Origin: Halomonas sp. 1513 | GTDB taxonomy: Bacteria > Pseudomonadota > Gammaproteobacteria > Pseudomonadales > Halomonadaceae | Length of the DNA stretch: 64,000 nt | Direction: 5' to 3' | NCBI GenBank assembly: GCA_001971685.1 | Contig: CP019326.1 | Coordinates: 434,001 to 498,000, forward strand | In this document: one piece after another, positions 20,914 to 29,642 of the stretch | Position numbering within the stretch: position 1 is the first letter of the stretch | Layout: each line of letters begins with the position of its first letter | Position numbers and translations under genes: made by a program | Notes under the pieces: generated by a model | The model's input: only the letters and a program-made list of their open reading frames with translations | The model's database searches: none | What the model was told of the DNA's origin: nothing

Positions 20914-22190
20914 GGTGTGTCCTGGGTGTGCGGGTCGCTGGCCTGCCGCGCGCTGAGCCGCTCGAGCAGGTGATGGAGAATGGTATCGGCGAGTTCGGCC
21001 TTGGTCAGCGTCGCCGTCTGGTGACGCCCGGGTGTCGCCGCATCGTGGCGCTGCCACAGCAGCAGGGCGGCATTGTGGTCGGCGCCGAAGCCCTGGCCGG
21101 CCAGCGACACGTCGTTGGCGACGATCATGTCGAGGCCCTTGCGGGTCAGCTTGTCCTGGGCGTAGTGCTCGAGGTCCTGGGTCTCGGCGGCAAAGCCCAC
21201 CACCAGCGGCCGCTGGGCGGCCGGCAGGGCGGCCACCGCGGCGATGATATCGGGGTTCTTGACCAGCTCGAGGGTCAGGCCCTCGGCGTCGTCGCGCTTC
21301 TTGAGCTTGTGCTCGGCGGGCGCGGCGGCGCGGTAGTCGGCCACCGCCGCACAGCCTATGAAGGCGTCGCTATCCACTGCCAGGCGCAGCGCGGCGGCGT
21401 GCATCTGCTCGGCGGTCTCGATCTCTATGCGCTCCACGCCCGGCGGGGTGGCAAGGCTCACCGGGCCGCTGATCAGTCGCACCCGGGCGCCGAGGCGCGC
21501 GGCACTGGCGGCCAGCGCATAGCCCATCTTGCCGGAACTGTGGTTGGTCAGGTAGCGCACCGGGTCGAGGGGCTCGCGGGTCGGCCCGGCGGTCAGGGTG
21601 ATGGTCAGCCCGGCGGCGGGACCAGCGGCGCTGGCCTCGGCACTCTCACTGGCACCTTGGAGGGCGGCGACGATCTCTTCGGGTTCGAGCATGCGCCCCG
21701 GGCCGACATCGCCGCACGCCTGGTCGCCAGCGGCGGGGCCGAGCAGCTGCCAGCCGTCGCCGGCCAGACGCTCGGCGTTGCGCTGCGTCGCCGGGTGGCG
21801 CCACATCGCCTGGTTCATGGCCGGGGCCATCACGCGGCGCGCGTCGCTGGCCAAGTTCAGCGTGGTCAGCAGGTCGTCGGCATGGCCGTGGGCGAGGCGC
21901 GCCATCAGGTCGGCGGTGGCCGGGGCGACGAGCAGGGTGTCGGCCCAGCGCGCCAGCTCGATATGGCCCATGCCGGCCTCGGCCTCGGGGTCGAGCAGTG
22001 AGGTGCGCACCGCTTCGCCGGTCAGCGCCTGCAGCGTCAGCGGGGTAATGAAGGCCTGGGCACCGTCGGTCATCACCACGCGCACCTCGGCACCGGCCTT
22101 CTTCAACAGCCTGGCGAGGTGGGCGCTCTTGTAGGCGGCGATACCGGCACTGATGCCGAGCAGGATACGCTGGCCGAGTAGCGATGACAT
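20910..22190 (-). CDS. coaBC: bifunctional phosphopantothenoylcysteine decarboxylase/synthase CoaBC
   Basis: A 426-residue coenzyme A enzyme. The N-terminal CoaC flavoprotein has [18 protein letters not shown], the catalytic-His region [19 protein letters not shown] and the lid CGDVGPGRM. The CoaB half starts near residue 190 with [20 protein letters not shown] and SGKMGYALA. CoaB joins cysteine to phosphopantothenate and CoaC decarboxylates the product. ATG 22190 has GGAAG upstream; an upstream extension is open but unlikely. It is divergent from radC across 184 bases. Confidence 0.95.
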   Translation of the reverse strand: MSSLLGQRILLGISAGIAAYKSAHLARLLKKAGAEVRVVMTDGAQAFITPLTLQALTGEAVRTSLLDPEAEAGMGHIELARWADTLLVAPATADLMARLAHGHADDLLTTLNLASDARRVMAPAMNQAMWRHPATQRNAERLAGDGWQLLGPAAGDQACGDVGPGRMLEPEEIVAALQGASESAEASAAGPAAGLTITLTAGPTREPLDPVRYLTNHSSGKMGYALAASAARLGARVRLISGPVSLATPPGVERIEIETAEQMHAAALRLAVDSDAFIGCAAVADYRAAAPAEHKLKKRDDAEGLTLELVKNPDIIAAVAALPAAQRPLVVGFAAETQDLEHYAQDKLTRKGLDMIVANDVSLAGQGFGADHNAALLLWQRHDAATPGRHQTATLTKAELADTILHHLLERLSARQASDPHTQDTP

Positions 22191-22374
22191 GGCAGCTTCC
22201 AAGCAGCTGTGGGGAGGCACTTACCTTACCATTGGCGCCGCTTCTTGCGTAGCCGGACGGCATGCGAGCGACGCGCTACACTCAATGGTGTAACGCTTAT
22301 ATTCATGCGTCGCTGATGGCCGACAGGCGCTTGCAGTGGCGGTCCATGGAGCATCACGGAGCAGGGAGGCGCCG

Positions 22375-23049
22375 ATGTCGATTCGTGACTGGCCGGAGGG
22401 GGAGCGGCCGCGGGAAAAACTGCTGTCACTCGGGGCGGAGGCGCTATCGGATGCCGAGCTGCTGGCGATCTTCCTGCGTGTCGGCGTTAAAGGACGCTCG
22501 GCGGTGGACCTGGCTCGCGACCTGCTGGGCTCGTTCGGCGGGCTGCGCCAGCTGCTGGAGGCCGAGCGTGACCGCTTCTGCGCCGAGCACGGCCTGGGCG
22601 AGGCCAAGTACGTGCAGCTGCAGGCCGTGCTCGAGCTATCGCGGCGCCACCTGGCCAGCCAGCTCGAGCGCGGTGGAGCGCTGACCTCGCCGAGCCTGGT
22701 GCGGGCCTTTCTCTCGGCCCACCTGCGCCACCTCGGCCACGAGGAGTTCGCGGCGCTGTTCCTGGACACCCAGCATCGCGTGATCCGCTTCGAGTCGCTG
22801 TTCCGCGGCACCCTCGACAGCGCCTCTGTCTACCCGCGTGAGGTGGCGCGGCGGGCCCTGGAGCTGGGCGCCGGGGCGATCATCTTCGCCCACAACCACC
22901 CCTCCGGGGTGGCCGAGCCCTCTGATGCCGACCGGCGCATCACCGAGCGCTTGACCACCGCACTCGGCCTGTTCGAGATTCGCGTGCTGGACCATTTCGT
23001 TGTCGGTGACGGTGAGGTAATATCCTTCGCCGAACGCGGGTGGCTGTAG
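22375..23049 (+). CDS. radC: RadC/YicR family JAMM-domain protein
   Basis: A 224-residue protein with an N-terminal helix-hairpin-helix region ([20 protein letters not shown], about 38-57) and a C-terminal JAMM metalloprotease-like domain with [14 protein letters not shown] (about 175-188). Despite its name, a role in radiation repair was withdrawn and the true function is unknown. ATG 22375 has GGGAGG nearby. Divergence from coaBC and nearness to rpmBG are common in gammaproteobacteria. Confidence 0.93.
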   Translation: MSIRDWPEGERPREKLLSLGAEALSDAELLAIFLRVGVKGRSAVDLARDLLGSFGGLRQLLEAERDRFCAEHGLGEAKYVQLQAVLELSRRHLASQLERGGALTSPSLVRAFLSAHLRHLGHEEFAALFLDTQHRVIRFESLFRGTLDSASVYPREVARRALELGAGAIIFAHNHPSGVAEPSDADRRITERLTTALGLFEIRVLDHFVVGDGEVISFAERGWL

Positions 23050-23112
23050 CGGCGTGGCTGGCGGTGCAGGATGGCAGCGTTTCCTTGGTAAGTAGCATCG
23101 CTCGGAACTGAT

Positions 23113-23207
23113 CCGGCGACAGGCCTGCGAGGAGGCGCTGTAAATACATCCCTGTACGCTACCTTGCGCCATCCATGGCGCAAACCTCCTCTCCGGCCTG
23201 TCCCCGG
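23113..23207 (-). repeat. dispersed structured intergenic repeat, copy B
   Basis: A 95-bp element 64 bases after radC, in the 378-base gap before rpmB. Its outer arms (23113-23135 and 23185-23207) pair at 20 of 23 positions: CCGGCGACAGGCC...GAGGAGG against the inverse of CCTCCTC...GGCCTGTCCCCGG. Inside are TACA-TCCC-TGTA (23145-23156) and TTGCGCCAT-CC-ATGGCGCAA (23164-23183). Orientation is opposite to copies A and D. Confidence 0.85.
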
Positions 23208-23264
23208 CGTTCCTTGCTACGAGAGCGCGCCTTGTTAGGGAGTGCGCAATATTTGGCACGCTGC

Positions 23265-23293
23265 TTGCCGTTCGTCGTGGCGTCTGGTATAAA
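23265..23293 (+). promoter_or_regulatory. promoter of rpmB-rpmG
   Basis: TTGCCG (23265-23270) and TATAAA (23288-23293) with a 17-bp spacer make a good sigma-70 promoter. It lies after the copy B repeat and about 135 bases upstream of rpmB, leaving a leader of about 125 nucleotides. Confidence 0.7.
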
Positions 23294-23427
23294 GTGCACC
23301 CTTTAGAATTCCCTTGGGTTAAATGAGGGGGCAGGCAGCGGTTATCAGCCGTTCTACCGGCCCGGTTTGCCCGACAGGTTTTGAACACTCAGGTCTTGAA
23401 CACCTGGCCAAGCGGTTGGAGGCTCCC

Positions 23428-23664
23428 ATGTCCAAAGTATGTCAGGTTACCGGCAAGCGCCCGGTGACTGGTAATAACGTATCGCACTCCCAGCGCAAGA
23501 CGCGTCGTCGCTTCTTGCCGAACCTGCACTCCCACCGTTTCTGGGTGGAGTCAGAGAAGCGCTTCGTCAAGCTGCGCATCTCCTCCAAGGGCATGCGTAT
23601 CATCGACAAGAAGGGTATCGAGGCCGTGATCGCCGATATCCGCAAGCGCGGCGACCGCGTCTAA
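23428..23664 (+). CDS. rpmB: 50S ribosomal protein L28
   Basis: A 78-residue ribosomal protein. [20 protein letters not shown] and the basic body [19 protein letters not shown] are the standard L28 sequence. The length equals E. coli L28. TTGGAGGC precedes ATG 23428; the longer upstream frame includes leader sequence and is not coding. rpmG follows after 23 bases. Confidence 0.97.
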   Translation: MSKVCQVTGKRPVTGNNVSHSQRKTRRRFLPNLHSHRFWVESEKRFVKLRISSKGMRIIDKKGIEAVIADIRKRGDRV

Positions 23665-23687
23665 GCGAATTCCAGGGAGAACGAGTC

Positions 23688-23843
23688 ATGCGCGACAAGA
23701 TCAGAATGGTGTCCAGCGCCGGTACCGGCCACTTCTACACCACTGACAAGAACAAGCGGAACACCCCGGACAAGCTCGAAATGAAGAAGTTCGACCCGGT
23801 GGTTCGCAAGCACGTGATGTACAAGGAAGCCAAGATCAAGTAA
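23688..23843 (+). CDS. rpmG: 50S ribosomal protein L33
   Basis: A 51-residue protein, [20 protein letters not shown] through [11 protein letters not shown], ending at TAA 23841-23843. The motif [20 protein letters not shown] is typical of L33. It has no cysteines, so it is the zinc-free form. CAGGGAGAACGAGTC provides a ribosome-binding site. It is short enough to be missed by length filters. Confidence 0.96.
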   Translation: MRDKIRMVSSAGTGHFYTTDKNKRNTPDKLEMKKFDPVVRKHVMYKEAKIK

Positions 23844-23881
23844 TTGATCTGGTCTCCTCCGCAGGCGCGAGCCTGACGCTG

Positions 23882-23904
23882 AACCCGGCCCGGTGCCGGG
23901 TTTT
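23882..23904 (+). terminator. terminator after rpmB-rpmG
   Basis: Stem AACCCGGC/GCCGGGTT with a five-base loop, ending in TTTT. Confidence 0.8.
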
Positions 23905-23974
23905 CGCGTACTGGGGCGCGTGCCGGCCCCACGCGCCGCTGCCCAGTGCCGATGGATCGTAGCGAGAGACCGCC

Positions 23975-24808
23975 ATGCCCGAACTGCCCGAGGTCGAGAC
24001 CACCCGCCGCGGCATCGCGCCCCACGTCGAGGGGCGCGAGATCCGCGAGGTGATCGTGCGTGAACGGCGCCTGCGTACGCCGGTGCCGGAGGGGCTGGAA
24101 AACGCCCTGGTAGGCGCGCGCATCGGTGACCTGGGGCGCCGTGCCAAGTACCTGCTGATCCCGCTGTCGGGGACCGAGCCGGCAGCCGAGCGCACGCTGC
24201 TCTGGCATCTCGGCATGTCGGGCAGCCTGCGCGTGGCACGCCTCGGCGATCTGCCGCGCAAGCACGATCACGTCGACCTGGTGCTCGACGGCGGCGCGAT
24301 CCTGCGCTACCACGACCCGCGCCGTTTCGGCTTCGTCGACTGGCTGGCCGGCAACGTGCTCAGCGACCCGCGGCTGGCGCGGCTCGGCCCCGAGCCGCTG
24401 TCGCCGGACTTCGACGGCGAGCGGCTATACGCCATGTCGCGTGGCCGACGCATCGCGGTCAAACCGTTCCTGATGGATAACGCCGTGGTGGTAGGGGTGG
24501 GTAATATCTATGCCAGCGAGGCGTTGTTCCTGGCCGGCATCGACCCGCGCCGCGCCGCCGGACGCATCTCGCTGGAGCGCTACCAGCGCCTTGCCGCGGC
24601 GGTGCGCGAGGTGTTGGCGGCGGCCATCACCCAGGGTGGCACCACGCTGCGCGACTTCGTCAGCGGCACCGGCGAGCCGGGCTACTTCGCCCAACGGCTC
24701 AACGTCTACGGTCGCGATGGCCAGCCGTGCCGGCGCTGTGGCGCCGAACTCAGGCTGATTACCCTCGGCCAGCGTGCCAGCGTGTTCTGCGGTCGCTGCC
24801 AGACCTGA
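23975..24808 (+). CDS. mutM: formamidopyrimidine-DNA glycosylase MutM
   Basis: A 277-residue base-excision repair enzyme removing 8-oxoguanine and ring-opened purines. The N-terminal [14 protein letters not shown] exposes Pro1 (Schiff base) and Glu2, the catalytic residues. The helix-two-turn-helix around [20 protein letters not shown] and the C-terminal zinc finger [10 protein letters not shown]...FCGRCQT are complete. Length is close to the E. coli enzyme (269). It has its own unit after the rpmG terminator. Confidence 0.97.
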   Translation: MPELPEVETTRRGIAPHVEGREIREVIVRERRLRTPVPEGLENALVGARIGDLGRRAKYLLIPLSGTEPAAERTLLWHLGMSGSLRVARLGDLPRKHDHVDLVLDGGAILRYHDPRRFGFVDWLAGNVLSDPRLARLGPEPLSPDFDGERLYAMSRGRRIAVKPFLMDNAVVVGVGNIYASEALFLAGIDPRRAAGRISLERYQRLAAAVREVLAAAITQGGTTLRDFVSGTGEPGYFAQRLNVYGRDGQPCRRCGAELRLITLGQRASVFCGRCQT

Positions 24809-24903
24809 CGGCGTCGGTCTATTGCCGCCGCGGGTAACCGAAAAGCCCCGCGTGAATGCTAGAATGCCCCCTATCAGCTTGATTCCTATCGTTGGAGATA
24901 TCC

Positions 24904-26094
24904 GTGACCGAACGCCTGCGCTTGAAAAAGAATGCCGACCGCCGCCTCAAGGCGGGGCATCTGTGGCTCTACTCCAACGAAGTCGATATCGAGGCCACGC
25001 CGCTCAAGGGCTTCGAACCTGGCGCCCAGGCGGTGATCGAGGCCGCCAACGGTAAGCCGATGGGGGTGGCCTACGTCAACCCGCACTCGCTGATCTGTGC
25101 GCGGGTGGTCTCGCGCGACCCCGACGTGCGCCTCGACCGCTCGCTGCTGGTGCACCGCTTCAAGCAGGCGCTGGGCCTGCGCCAGCGGCTGTTTGCCAAG
25201 CCCTTCTATCGTCTGGTGCACGGCGAGGGCGACCTGCTGCCGGGGCTGGTCGTCGACCGCTTCGACGACGTGCTGGTGGTACAGCTCAATACGCTGGGCA
25301 TGGAGCGGCTCGGTGAAGAGGTGGTCGCCGCCCTCGACAAGGTGCTGTCGCCGCGCGCCATCGTGTTCAAGAACGACTCCTCCGGTCGCCGTCAGGAGCA
25401 GCTCGAGCGTCACGTCGAAGTGGTCAAGGGCGAGCTGCCCGAGCAGGTGCTGCTGGAGGAGAACGGGGTGCGCTTCGTGGTGCCGGTGCTCGACGGCCAG
25501 AAGACCGGCTGGTTCTACGACCACCGCGCCAACCGCGCCTGGCTCAACGGCCTGGTGGCCGGCAAGCGCGTGCTCGACGTATTCAGCTACGTGGGCGGCT
25601 GGGGCGTGCAGGCGGCGGCCAGCGGGGCCAGCCAGGTGCTGTGTGTCGACGCCTCCGGCGAGGCGCTGGCGCAAGTGGCCGAAAATGCCGCGCTCAACGG
25701 CGTAGCCGAGCAGGTGGCGATCGGCGAAGGCGACGCCTTCGAGGCGCTGGCTGCGCTCAAGGCTGACGGCGAGGAGTTCGACGTGGTGATTCTCGACCCG
25801 CCGGCCTTCATCAAGAAGCGCAAGGACATCCCCAACGGTGAGCGCGCCTATTCGCGCCTCAACCGCGAGGCGATGCGCCTGCTGGGTCGCGATGGAATCC
25901 TGCTCTCGGCGTCATGCTCCATGCACCTGGCGCCGGATCGGCTGGTCGAGTGCGTGCGCGGCGCGGTGCGTCACCAGGACCGCCACGGTCAGGTCATCTA
26001 CCAGGGCCACCAGGGACCGGACCATCCTGTGCATCCGGCGATTCCCGAGACGGCGTATCTGAAGGCCCTTGGCGTACGCGTCTTCCGCGACTGA
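24904..26094 (+). CDS. rlmI: class I SAM-dependent 23S rRNA methyltransferase, RlmI-like
   Basis: A 396-residue protein, the same length as E. coli RlmI (m5C1962 of 23S rRNA). The N-terminal PUA domain (about 1-75, KAGHLWLYSNEV) precedes a linker domain and a Rossmann methyltransferase with VLDVFSYVGGWGVQAA (about 225), LDPPAFIKKRKD (about 300) and SASCSMHL (about 340). GTG 24904 is preferred because GGAG lies about six bases upstream; TTG 24892 is an alternative. The exact target base is inferred from the family. The next gene starts five bases after the stop. Confidence 0.85.
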   Translation: MTERLRLKKNADRRLKAGHLWLYSNEVDIEATPLKGFEPGAQAVIEAANGKPMGVAYVNPHSLICARVVSRDPDVRLDRSLLVHRFKQALGLRQRLFAKPFYRLVHGEGDLLPGLVVDRFDDVLVVQLNTLGMERLGEEVVAALDKVLSPRAIVFKNDSSGRRQEQLERHVEVVKGELPEQVLLEENGVRFVVPVLDGQKTGWFYDHRANRAWLNGLVAGKRVLDVFSYVGGWGVQAAASGASQVLCVDASGEALAQVAENAALNGVAEQVAIGEGDAFEALAALKADGEEFDVVILDPPAFIKKRKDIPNGERAYSRLNREAMRLLGRDGILLSASCSMHLAPDRLVECVRGAVRHQDRHGQVIYQGHQGPDHPVHPAIPETAYLKALGVRVFRD

Positions 26095-26099
26095 GCGAT

Positions 26100-26423
26100 A
26101 TGGCGGAATTCGAGTACATTCGCGTCTTCGCCCACTCCAATGGGCTACTGGTCAGCCACCTGCACAACGTGTTGCGTGCCGCCGATATCCCCGTCGAGCT
26201 GCGTAACATGACGCTGGCCGGCGGGGCGGGCGAGCTGCCGCTGGGCGAGTGCGAGCCCGAGGTGTGGGTGGCACCACACAATGCCGAGCGCGCCAGAGGC
26301 CTGATTCGCGAGAGCCTCGAAGGCGCCGATCAGCCAGTCCCGGACTGGGTCTGCCCGGGCTGCGGCGAGCGCCTCGAGGGCGCCTTCGATACCTGCTGGC
26401 AGTGCGGCGCCGTCAAGCCATAG
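26100..26423 (+). CDS. DUF2007-type small protein with a zinc ribbon
   Basis: A 107-residue protein: an N-terminal ferredoxin-like domain (FEYIRVFAHSNGLLVSHLHN, then EVWVAPHNAERARGLI) of the DUF2007 'signal-transducing' type, and a C-terminal zinc ribbon CPGCGERLEGAFDTCWQCG (about 85-103). Family function is unknown; the N-terminal part resembles PII-like folds. It begins five bases after the rRNA methyltransferase stop and ends 14 bases before the thioesterase, so the three are co-transcribed. Confidence 0.75.
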   Translation: MAEFEYIRVFAHSNGLLVSHLHNVLRAADIPVELRNMTLAGGAGELPLGECEPEVWVAPHNAERARGLIRESLEGADQPVPDWVCPGCGERLEGAFDTCWQCGAVKP

Positions 26424-26437
26424 GAGTTCGAGCGACC

Positions 26438-26887
26438 ATGGAGTGGGATCTGCCGCGCCCGTATGTGTTGCCTATCGAGGTCGAGGCCACCGCCATCGAC
26501 GACTACGGGCACGTCAACAACATCGAGTACCTGCGCTGGATCGAGGCGATCAGCTGGCAGCACTCCGCCGAGCTGGGGCTGGATCTGGCGCGCTATCGTG
26601 AGCTCGACCGCGGCATGGCGGTACACCGCCACGAGCTCGACTACCTGGCGCCGGCGCTGGTCGGCGAGCGCCTCGAGCTGGCCACCTGGATCGTTGCCTG
26701 CGACGGCCGCCTGACCCTGACGCGACGCTTCCAACTGCGTCGTCCCGCCGATGCGCGCACCCTGCTGCGCGCTCGTACCCGCTTCGCCTGTATCGAACTC
26801 TCCAGCGGCCGCCCGCGACGCATGCCGGCGGAATACGTCGCCGGCTATGGCAGCGTGCTGGTCGGTGAGGAAGATGCTTCGAAATAA
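26438..26887 (+). CDS. acyl-CoA thioesterase, YbgC/FadM-like hot-dog fold
   Basis: A 149-residue hot-dog protein. The 4HBT-type signature DDYGHVNNIEYLRWIE (about 22-37) carries the catalytic Asp/His/Asn region, and HRHELDYLAPALVGERLEL is the usual second strand. Relatives cleave acyl-CoA or acyl-ACP; the chain length cannot be read here. TAGGAG precedes the ATG. It is the last gene of a three-gene run with the rRNA methyltransferase. Confidence 0.82.
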   Translation: MEWDLPRPYVLPIEVEATAIDDYGHVNNIEYLRWIEAISWQHSAELGLDLARYRELDRGMAVHRHELDYLAPALVGERLELATWIVACDGRLTLTRRFQLRRPADARTLLRARTRFACIELSSGRPRRMPAEYVAGYGSVLVGEEDASK

Positions 26888-26922
26888 CCAGGCTTTGCCG
26901 AAGATATTCTTGTTCTAACGGC

Positions 26923-26932
26923 GCAATATTGC
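26923..26932. promoter_or_regulatory. AT-rich palindrome upstream of ald
   Basis: GCAATATTGC is a perfect 10-bp palindrome in the AT-rich 145-base region before ald, about 100 bases from its start. It could be an operator, for example for an Lrp/AsnC regulator, which often control ald. No such regulator gene is adjacent. Confidence 0.25.
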
Positions 26933-27032
26933 TCTCTTTACTGAGTTTTAGCGTGATTTTATCGTGATCGTGCGACTGTGCTGTAATGGAGGTAACGTCG
27001 AAACGTACCCGTTCATCGCACAGGAGGCCGTC

Positions 27033-28148
27033 ATGCAGATCGCCGTACCCAAGGAGATCAAGAATCACGAATACCGGGTGGCCCTGACCCCCACCGGGGC
27101 GCGTGAATTGAGCGGCCGCGGCCATGCCGTGGTGGTACAGGCCGGTGCCGGCGAGGGCGCTGGCTTCAGCGACGCCGACTACCAGGCCGCCGGGGCCAGC
27201 ATCGAGGCCGACGTGGCCGCGCTGTGGGAGTCCGCCGAACTGATCCTCAAGGTCAAGGAGCCGCAGCCCGACGAGGTCGCCCGCCTGACGCCCGAACAGA
27301 CCCTGTTCACCTACCTGCACCTGGCCGCCGAGGAGACGCTGACCCGTGGCCTGATGCAGAGCGGTGCGACCTGTATTGCCTACGAGACCATCACCGGCGC
27401 CGACGGCGGTTTGCCGCTGCTGGCACCGATGAGTGCGGTGGCCGGCCGCATGGCCATCCAGGCCGGCGCCCACAGCCTGGAGAAGGCCCAGGGTGGTGCC
27501 GGGATCCTGCTGCCCGGGGTGCCGGGGGTGGCGCCGGCCAAGGTCACCGTGATCGGCGGCGGCGTGGTCGGCGAGAACGCCGCGCGCATGGCGCTGGGGC
27601 TGGGCGCCGAGGTGACCATTCTCGACAAGTCGCTGGCGCGCCTCGAGGTGCTCGACGATCGCTACCAGGGGCGTATTCGCACCGTCTACTCCACCGCCGA
27701 TGCGCTGGACAGAGCGAGCCGCGAGTCCGACCTGATCGTCGGTGCGGTATTGATCGCCGGCGCCGCGGCGCCGAAGTTGATCACCCGTGAGATGCTCGCC
27801 GACATGAAGCCCGGCAGCGTGCTGGTCGACGTGGCCATCGATCAGGGCGGCTGCTTCGAGACCAGCCGCGCCACCACCCACGCCGAGCCGACCTATATCG
27901 TCGACGGCGTCGTGCACTACTGCGTGGCCAATATGCCCGGCGCCGTAGCGCGTACCTCGACCCAGGCGCTGACCAACGCCACCATGCCGTTCGTGCTGGC
28001 GCTGGCCGACAAGGGCTGGCAGCAGGCGCTGGCCGATGACCGCCACTTCCTGCCGGGGCTCAACGTGCATGATGGCCAGGTCACCTATCGCGCGGTGGCC
28101 GAGGCCTTTGGGCTGGAGTATGTCGACCCTGCCAGCTTGCTTGGATGA
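27033..28148 (+). CDS. ald: alanine dehydrogenase
   Basis: A 371-residue NAD-dependent enzyme converting L-alanine and pyruvate, the usual length for Ald. The N-terminal [19 protein letters not shown] contains the pyruvate-binding Arg. KVKEPQ includes the catalytic-site Lys, [15 protein letters not shown] is the hinge, and [20 protein letters not shown] (about 171) binds NAD. CAGGAGGCCGTC is a strong ribosome-binding site. The gene has its own AT-rich upstream region and is followed by a structured repeat. Confidence 0.96.
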   Translation: MQIAVPKEIKNHEYRVALTPTGARELSGRGHAVVVQAGAGEGAGFSDADYQAAGASIEADVAALWESAELILKVKEPQPDEVARLTPEQTLFTYLHLAAEETLTRGLMQSGATCIAYETITGADGGLPLLAPMSAVAGRMAIQAGAHSLEKAQGGAGILLPGVPGVAPAKVTVIGGGVVGENAARMALGLGAEVTILDKSLARLEVLDDRYQGRIRTVYSTADALDRASRESDLIVGAVLIAGAAAPKLITREMLADMKPGSVLVDVAIDQGGCFETSRATTHAEPTYIVDGVVHYCVANMPGAVARTSTQALTNATMPFVLALADKGWQQALADDRHFLPGLNVHDGQVTYRAVAEAFGLEYVDPASLLG

Positions 28149-28217
28149 AAGACCTGCTTGGTTAAGGCACTTGCACCCGCTGTGAGCGGCGCCGGGGGCA
28201 ACGTCTGGTTGATGGCA

Positions 28218-28312
28218 CCGGCGGCAGGCCTACGAGGGGGCGCTGTAAACCCGTCCCTGGGCGCTACCTTGCGCCATCCATGGCGCAACCCCCCTCTCCG
28301 ACCTGCCCTCGG
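28218..28312 (-). repeat. dispersed structured intergenic repeat, copy C
   Basis: A 95-bp element 70 bases after ald in the 292-base gap before trpS, in the same orientation as copy B. Arms CCGGCGGCAGGCC...GAGGGGG (28218-28240) pair with 28290-28312 at 17 of 23 positions. The side hairpin is CCCG-TCCC-TGGG (28250-28261) where copy B has TACA-TCCC-TGTA, and the central TTGCGCCAT-CC-ATGGCGCAA is unchanged (28269-28288). Confidence 0.85.
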
Positions 28313-28440
28313 CGCCGCCTACGCCGGCACCAGCGCCCCTCTTAATCCTGCCCCGGATCAGCCGCGGGGCAACTCGGTCGCCTTGACCCGGGCCGCGCGT
28401 TACCATAGCGGGCATTTCCGACCACGAGAGTCCGCTTTCC

Positions 28441-29469
28441 ATGAGTGCAGCTTCCGAGACGAAGACCCGCGTCCTGACCGGTATCACCACCAGCGGCACG
28501 CCCCACCTGGGCAACTACGTCGGCGCCATCAAGCCGGCGATCGCCGCCAGTCAGGACCCCAGCGTGCAGTCCTACTACTTTCTCGCCGACCTCCACGCAC
28601 TGATCAAGTGCCAGGATCCGCGTCGCGTGCAGGAGTCGCGTCTCGAGATCGCCGCCACCTGGCTGGCGCTGGGCCTGGATACCGACAACGCCATCTTCTA
28701 CCGCCAGTCGGACGTGCCCGAGATCACCGAGCTGACCTGGATGCTCTCCTGCGTCTGCGCCAAAGGGCTGATGAACCGCGCCCACGCCTACAAGGCCGCG
28801 GTGGCCGACAACGAGGCGGCCGGCAACCAGGACCCTGACAAGGGCATTACCATGGGCCTGTTCGGCTACCCGGTGTTGATGGCCGCCGACATCCTGATGT
28901 TCAACGCCCACAAGGTGCCGGTGGGCCGCGACCAGATCCAGCATATCGAGATGGCCCGCGATATCGCCGGACGCTTCAACCACCTTTACAAGGGCGACTA
29001 CTTCACGCATCCGGAGGCGGTGGTCGACGACAACGTGCCGACACTGAACGGTCTGGACGGGCGCAAGATGTCCAAGAGCTACAACAACACCATTCCGCTT
29101 TTCGTCTCCGAGAAGAAGCTCCAGAAGCTGGTGCGCAAGATCAAGACCAACTCGCTGGAGCCCGGCGAGCCCAAGGACCCGGATAGCTGCACCCTGTTCC
29201 AGATCTACTCGGCCTTCGCCAGCGCCGAGGAGAGCGCTGCCATGCGCCAGGAGTATGCCAACGGCATCGGCTGGGGCGAGGCCAAGAACCGCGTCTTCGA
29301 GTACCTGAACGAGCACCTGCGCGAGCCGCGTGAGCGCTACCAGGCGCTGATGGAAGACCCCGGCCACATCGAGCAGGTGCTGCTCAAGGGCGCCGAGCGC
29401 GCCCGCGCCGAGGCGGCGCCGTTCGTGGATCGCCTGCGCCAGGCCGTGGGGCTGGGCCGCTTCGTCTAA
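28441..29469 (+). CDS. trpS: tryptophanyl-tRNA synthetase
   Basis: A 342-residue class I synthetase. The HIGH-type motif is TPHLGNYVGAI (about 19-29), and GRKMSKSYNN (about 210-219) is the KMSKS loop. MGLFGYPVLMAADILMF and VGRDQIQHIEMARDIA form the tryptophan pocket. It charges tRNA-Trp in the cytoplasm. Slightly longer than E. coli TrpS (334). It stands alone between a repeat and a terminator. Confidence 0.97.
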   Translation: MSAASETKTRVLTGITTSGTPHLGNYVGAIKPAIAASQDPSVQSYYFLADLHALIKCQDPRRVQESRLEIAATWLALGLDTDNAIFYRQSDVPEITELTWMLSCVCAKGLMNRAHAYKAAVADNEAAGNQDPDKGITMGLFGYPVLMAADILMFNAHKVPVGRDQIQHIEMARDIAGRFNHLYKGDYFTHPEAVVDDNVPTLNGLDGRKMSKSYNNTIPLFVSEKKLQKLVRKIKTNSLEPGEPKDPDSCTLFQIYSAFASAEESAAMRQEYANGIGWGEAKNRVFEYLNEHLREPRERYQALMEDPGHIEQVLLKGAERARAEAAPFVDRLRQAVGLGRFV

Positions 29470-29488
29470 GCCGCCGGGCGGGAAGATG

Positions 29489-29523
29489 ACCTCCCCGCAG
29501 GGCTGCCTGGGGGGAGGTTTTAT
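29489..29523 (+). terminator. terminator after trpS
   Basis: ACCTCCCC pairs with GGGGAGGT, extended inward across one mismatch by CAGG/CCTG, and runs into TTTTAT. Confidence 0.8.
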
Positions 29524-29642
29524 ATTCTTGGGGAATGCTCGTGATAGTCGTTATGCATTTCCTTTATTCCGAGTGAAACACTAAGGTATATCGGCATCGT
29601 CGAGCGCTATCGCTACGTCATCGCAATTCACAGGAGAACGTC

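Noticed and set aside
22191..22374. Divergent promoters between coaBC and radC
   Set aside because: AT-rich hexamers are present (for example TATATT), but no pair with good spacing stands out for either gene.
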